This document shows, piece after piece, positions 60,429-64,000 of a stretch of 64,000 bases of DNA. The stretch is taken from positions 310,001 to 374,000 of the forward strand of contig NJPS01000059.1 of assembly GCA_002946415.1 (NCBI GenBank), in the 5' to 3' direction. The stretch comes from Rutstroemia sp. NJR-2017a BVV2 (Eukaryota; Ascomycota; Leotiomycetes; Helotiales; Rutstroemiaceae). The notes beneath the pieces were generated by a model that saw only the letters and a program-made list of their open reading frames with translations, was not told where the DNA came from and did no database searches. Within the stretch, counting starts at the first letter, position 1. Each line of letters starts with the position of its first letter. The translations under genes and the position numbers were made by a program.

Positions 60429-61223
60429 CTTGAAAGGAGAGGGGGAGGAGAGATATTAAGGAACTTTTGAGGTTAGAATATTTCAGAAAAGCGTGAAATT
60501 CCAAAGTTCGGAATCCTCGTGGTAAGGTGGAAGTTGAGCCGGCTTGAGACAACTAGACCTTTCCTGTTTAGGTAACGGCATGTGGAATCGGTTTGTCACG
60601 GGCGGAATTTAACGCTTAATTATTTCTTTCGTCAGTGACGGCACCAAAGTATCTTTGGAGGCGTCTGCCATCAAACTACTGCGTACGAGGACTTGGTACT
60701 ATACCTGTGTGAGTGTTGAATGTATGCCGCGAGTGACAGGAGCAGTTACTGTCGTGAATGTACTCCGGCTGCTGCTGCATTCCACAAGGACTTTATTATT
60801 GTTCTCTTCAAGGGCAAGCGGCTGCAACATTACTTCTAGAGATCCTCATGGTATATGGAGCAGGAGTACTTGTAACTCGAATTATTTGCCTTGTTAATAA
60901 GCTGACTGACGTTTGAGGCTATTCACGGGCCTTTATGCAGCTTATGATGGAGTCATGGAGGGGTTACTTGCGTCTATGCACTCAAATCTGGAGCAAGGTC
61001 CGCCATGTGGTCTGAAAGGGGTACCTAAAAAGTTCCGATCAAACTGCACAAAGAACAAATGCCAATCTTACACAGATCTACATTCTGCATGCGTCAACAA
61101 CACCCAAAGCAGAACCCGTGATCTTCTTTGAGAGAATGAATTATATAATCACTATATTTTCCCTGTGCTACTTCCAGCCTCTACTCTGAGGATCAGCCAA
61201 AATCAACACCATCAGAAAGTATC
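60429..61223. other. Intergenic, no supported gene
   Basis: Contains the IDH1 promoter side. Plus-strand frames at 60655-60897 and 60913-61131 lack features. Nothing else is recognised. Confidence 0.4.
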
Positions 61224-61745
61224 ATGCCGTCCCCCCAGAATCCCTCCTGTCTAGTCATATCCACCCACTACCAAGTTTGCAACCATCTTACAGTCTCTGT
61301 TAATCATGCCAAAGCCAAGCCCCCTCCGGGCCACAGTTCAATTCACCACCCAAAACGCCGCGCCCAAGCATTAATCAAGTGCCCTCAAGCAATAGACAAT
61401 TTATCGCTGTTTCCACCACCTACAGGCGAAGCACAAATACATACAACTCGATGTTTAGAGCTCGACAAGCGCACACGTGTCAATGGAGCATATGGGTGTC
61501 CATATTGCGAGCCCGATATGCATAAAACCGGAGAAGATGTGCCAGAGCAGATACAATTTGAGGATTCGGATGCCGGAGACGGTAATGAGGTGAAGACGAA
61601 GAGAAGAGTGAGATGGTGTGGGAAGGTAATTGAGGAGTGGGAGAGAAAGAAGCAGGCAGTCTCTCGGGTTGAATCAACGGACATTGAGAGTCAGTGCTGG
61701 ATGGATGCGGAGCTGGCGCAGAGTGAGAACACAATAAATCCATAA
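61224..61745 (+). CDS. Hypothetical 173-residue protein with a CPYC motif
   Basis: One exon, start MPSPQNPSCLVISTHYQVCN. It has scattered cysteines, a GCPYC pair in the middle (about residue 92) and a charged, helical C-terminal part (KRRVRWCGKVIEEWERKKQA). The C-P-Y-C sequence is like the active site of glutaredoxins, but the surrounding residues do not resemble a thioredoxin fold, and a small metal-binding protein is just as possible. Small intronless Cys-containing proteins of this kind are frequent in fungi. No signal peptide is present. Family not recognised. Confidence 0.55.
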   Translation: MPSPQNPSCLVISTHYQVCNHLTVSVNHAKAKPPPGHSSIHHPKRRAQALIKCPQAIDNLSLFPPPTGEAQIHTTRCLELDKRTRVNGAYGCPYCEPDMHKTGEDVPEQIQFEDSDAGDGNEVKTKRRVRWCGKVIEEWERKKQAVSRVESTDIESQCWMDAELAQSENTINP

Positions 61746-62343
61746 GCTCGTCTTTACATACGCGGAATGCCATATAATAGAGCTTGGGATCTCCAAGCAG
61801 AGTTTTCCATCTTTGGATTTCCCTAATGACATTTCCATCTTTTGATAAATGCCAACGCACTGGTCCATGAAACCATTGGCAAAGTATGAGGAGTATCAGT
61901 GATCTCATCTCCCATAGTCGTTCCTGAACCACATGACTATAATGGCAGTGCCGACGCCATGGCTGCGTAGGAAATTCAGCCCCTATGAACCGAACCTGTT
62001 ACCAGAAGTGCAACTTGAATTGCAAAACCGAATTGTGCAATAATTGACTTGATGTGTAGTCGTTTTTTTGCAGATAGCCCTAACGAAAGACGCGGCGCCA
62101 GCAGGCTACTCTACCTCTTTCAGACGCGAGTATGTTGGGGACCTCTTCTCAAAGCGAGGAATATGAGACACCTTAGCTAACTAACTCAACATGAAAATTC
62201 CGTGTCAATCGGTCGATAATGTAGTGTTCGAGATGACCACGTCAACTGCTCATAGGTAGCTAGGGCTATTATCCAGACGTCGATGCGAGTAACTCGGGTG
62301 GCTCCGAGATCCAATGGTACGCATTCATATCGCAGAAAATTCC
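61746..62343. other. Convergent 3' region, no gene
   Basis: Lies between genes ending at 61745 and 62344. Nothing beyond short frames is seen. Confidence 0.4.
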
Positions 62344-62831
62344 CTATCGAGCCCCAACCGGAGCATAACCTTGCTGCGCATTTCCCATAGACACGTTCAA
62401 CCCTTTCCTCTTATCCATAACTTTCTTCACAGCCGCCCAGCCCAGTAACCCCAGCGTGCCCGCAATGAAAGTCAACACCACAATCTGATCCTTCCTACTA
62501 TCTCGCTGGAAGCACGTAGTGAAAACATCTTTCTCCTCTGCCTCTTTGCAAATGGGTAATCTCTGCGCCAAACAGAATGCTCTGTTGCACATGGTACATG
62601 TTGGGGCTTGGGCGCGAGCATGCGATTTCGAGTCTGATTTGTCGGAGGAGCTGGAGTGAGATGAGAGAGGGATGATGGTGCTGTTTGTGAAACAGGTGCA
62701 TTTACAAAATGATGGAGGGGCTGTTGGTGATTAGTATGAGGGAGGTCCAATTGGTGCAGGCAATATTCACCTTCTGCGAAAGCAACAATCGCAAATGCGC
62801 ATAAGACGAGAAACATATATAATCCCCTCAT
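62344..62831 (-). CDS. Small secretory-pathway membrane protein, Cys-rich lumenal part
   Basis: Exons 62831-62771 and 62720-62344 (GTGAAT donor, AACAG acceptor) give 145 residues. An N-terminal signal peptide (LYMFLVLCAFAIVAFA) is followed by a Cys-rich region (FCKCTCFTNSTIIPL; TCTMCNRAFCLAQRLPIC; DVFTTCFQRDS), one transmembrane helix (IVVLTFIAGTLGLLGWAAV) and a short basic tail. This arrangement, with the CxCxCFxNSTI motif and the FTTCFQRDS-K/R-DQ sequence just before the membrane, is one I recognise as a conserved fungal protein of unknown function. It should be a type I membrane protein of the secretory pathway or vacuole. The start of the mitochondrial ribosomal gene at 63153 is divergent, about 320 bp away. 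Confidence 0.82.
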
Positions 62832-63152
62832 GATTGAATTGTTGGAACTTGATTAAAATATCGGTTTTGCTGTGGGTACACGATTCGCGGCGCAAGGCAA
62901 TATTTTTCTCACATTTCCTTGAAAGATAATTGAAATCAAAGTAGTATAGCTGACAGAGTCTACAACATCTGCAATGCGAGAGTCGACGAGACGTTGTCCG
63001 CATCGATTAGCTTCCCCGGTAATGTTCAGATCAGATACCAGGAGCAATCAAAACGCACTAACCCGTTTCAGGACTAGCCGACATCAACCCAAAAAGTTGA
63101 GCAGTCCAGAGCATCTTCAATATTTACACTGCAACCTCTCCCCACCACCACA
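62832..63152. promoter_or_regulatory. Shared upstream region of divergent genes at 62831 and 63153
   Basis: About 320 bp separates two divergent start codons. No gene is supported; it should contain both promoters. Confidence 0.4.
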
Positions 63153-64000
63153 ATGCGTCGAATAATAAGAATAGACCGGTCACTTGACCGTGTCCTAATA
63201 CGGGCGAACTCACCAGCAGCTCAACCATATCGCTGCCTAGCATGCATACACCAAGCCAGTTCTTTTTCAACATCGTCGTCCCTCCGAGAAAAAGAGAATT
63301 TCCGCGATCGAATAAGACGAAGGTTACTGGGGGAGAACAACGTAATTGCAAAACGAGACCCTTATACCGGACCCAGTCAACTGTCTGAAGAGGCGCAGGT
63401 GGAAGAAGAAGCAGAGCCAGAAGCGACGGTACAGCCGGTGGTAGAAGCAAGCGGTGATTATGAACCTGCAGATACTTGGGATGGCTTGGAGCGGGTCGGT
63501 GGGTTTAAAGGATGGTGGAAGCAGAATTGGGATCCTGAGCATCCGTTTGAATCCTGGATGCCGGAAAAGTCTGCGTTAGGCGCTGCTGGGACGACTGCAG
63601 CTTTACATCGGGCCATAGTGGAGGTTTTTGCTTTGAAACAGGCGGGGAGACCTTTGTTGGAGGTGTCGCAGACTGAACCAGGCCTCGATTTGACACAGCA
63701 GGTGCAAATTACACCTTCTACTTCTGGGGCGAATCTACAGTTCACTGAAGGTGGTTCTTTGGAAGAAATCGTGGAGTCATTGGCACCAGTGACGGCCATT
63801 ACTGTCGCGAAGCCTGTTGCGAAGAAACCCAAGACTTCTGCCAAACTGCCAGTAGACGCTGTCCCGGAGGATAAAGTTTTCGAGCCTGTTGAGGAAGTGC
63901 AGGCCGTGGCAAAACCACCAACGTCTAAAGTGGTGTCATCTTGGGATCCGTCATGGCTACAGATTTCTTTGGTAGATCCAGAGATCAAGTTCGCAGTACG
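63153..64000 (+). CDS. MRPL50: Mitochondrial large-subunit ribosomal protein mL50 (partial, runs off the window)
   Basis: The frame is open from Met 63153 to the window end, 282 codons without a stop. The start is Arg-rich (MRRIIRIDRSLDRVLIRANS, then YRCLACIHQASSFSTSSSL), a mitochondrial presequence. The core TWDGLERVGG, NWDPEHPFESWMPE and LHRAIVEVFALKQAGRPLLE matches fungal mL50 (Mrpl50-type) proteins. Downstream a Pro/Lys/Val-rich insert leads into the next domain beyond the window. mL50 is part of the 54S mitochondrial ribosomal subunit. The identification is by motif recognition; the C-terminal half cannot be seen. Confidence 0.8.
   Translation, partial: MRRIIRIDRSLDRVLIRANSPAAQPYRCLACIHQASSFSTSSSLREKENFRDRIRRRLLGENNVIAKRDPYTGPSQLSEEAQVEEEAEPEATVQPVVEASGDYEPADTWDGLERVGGFKGWWKQNWDPEHPFESWMPEKSALGAAGTTAALHRAIVEVFALKQAGRPLLEVSQTEPGLDLTQQVQITPSTSGANLQFTEGGSLEEIVESLAPVTAITVAKPVAKKPKTSAKLPVDAVPEDKVFEPVEEVQAVAKPPTSKVVSSWDPSWLQISLVDPEIKFAV

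Noticed and set aside
61480..61560. Glutaredoxin/thioredoxin active site suggested by C-P-Y-C
   Set aside because: The surrounding sequence lacks the fold pattern (no cis-Pro region or Gly-Gly motif), so the match is probably chance or a metal site.
1..64000. CRISPR arrays, tRNA or rRNA genes
   Set aside because: No regularly spaced short repeats, and no tRNA B-box-like or rRNA sequence was noticed by eye; a tRNAscan-SE and Infernal run would be decisive.

Overview
The window is a nuclear genome segment of a filamentous ascomycete (Pezizomycotina). The evidence is short GT..AG introns of about 45-180 bp in nearly every gene, typical fungal families (HET, SesA-NACHT-ankyrin, DUF3435-like recombinase, CorA-like, G-patch Pxr1), and RIP-type C-to-T decay in a retrotransposon. 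The mix looks most like Leotiomycetes, but that placement is an inference from gene content only.

Layout. (1) 0.6-1.3 kb: a small membrane protein. (2) 1.7-6.9 kb: two head-to-head P-loop GTPase genes of the same family; the right one is cut in two by a 384-bp inverted-repeat element. (3) 6.9-9.5 kb: gene-poor, with short repeats. (4) 9.5-10.9 kb: a decayed CorA-like gene. (5) 11.2-13.8 kb: a SesA-NACHT-ankyrin (NLR-like) gene. (6) 15.5-19.3 kb: a gene, or recent relic, encoding a tyrosine-recombinase-like core, zinc-finger-type segments and a C-terminal chromodomain. (7) 20.2-26.7 kb: an F-box/ankyrin protein, a secreted GPI-type protein and a homocysteine S-methyltransferase. (8) 26.99-31.76 kb: a complete but RIP-damaged Ty1/copia element with 120-bp LTRs and a 5-bp target duplication. 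(9) 32.5-37.8 kb: a large gene of unknown function broken by a hAT-like MITE, next to a fragmentary divergent gene. (10) 39.9-41.9 kb: a 193-bp tandem duplication in front of an intact lineage-type gene. (11) 44.3-49.2 kb: a conserved low-complexity protein and a HET gene. (12) 49.6-53.5 kb: a graveyard holding a frameshifted 3beta-HSD-like gene, a P450 fragment and an orphan CorA-like exon. (13) 53.8-64.0 kb: a compact block of conserved housekeeping genes (PXR1, a coiled-coil protein, SVP26, BUD23, IDH1, two small proteins and the start of mitochondrial ribosomal protein mL50).

The left 53 kb is accessory, repeat-rich sequence carrying self/non-self or immune-type signalling families (GTPases, NACHT, HET, F-box/ankyrin), with at least five broken genes. 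The right 10 kb is a core-gene block. The strongest new observations are two genes where removal of a small transposon restores an open frame exactly, the recombinase/zinc-finger/chromodomain fusion, and the GTPase family with an uncharacterised C-terminal module. Exon borders were read by eye from splice consensus and frame continuity. No database search was run, so family names rest on recognised motifs.
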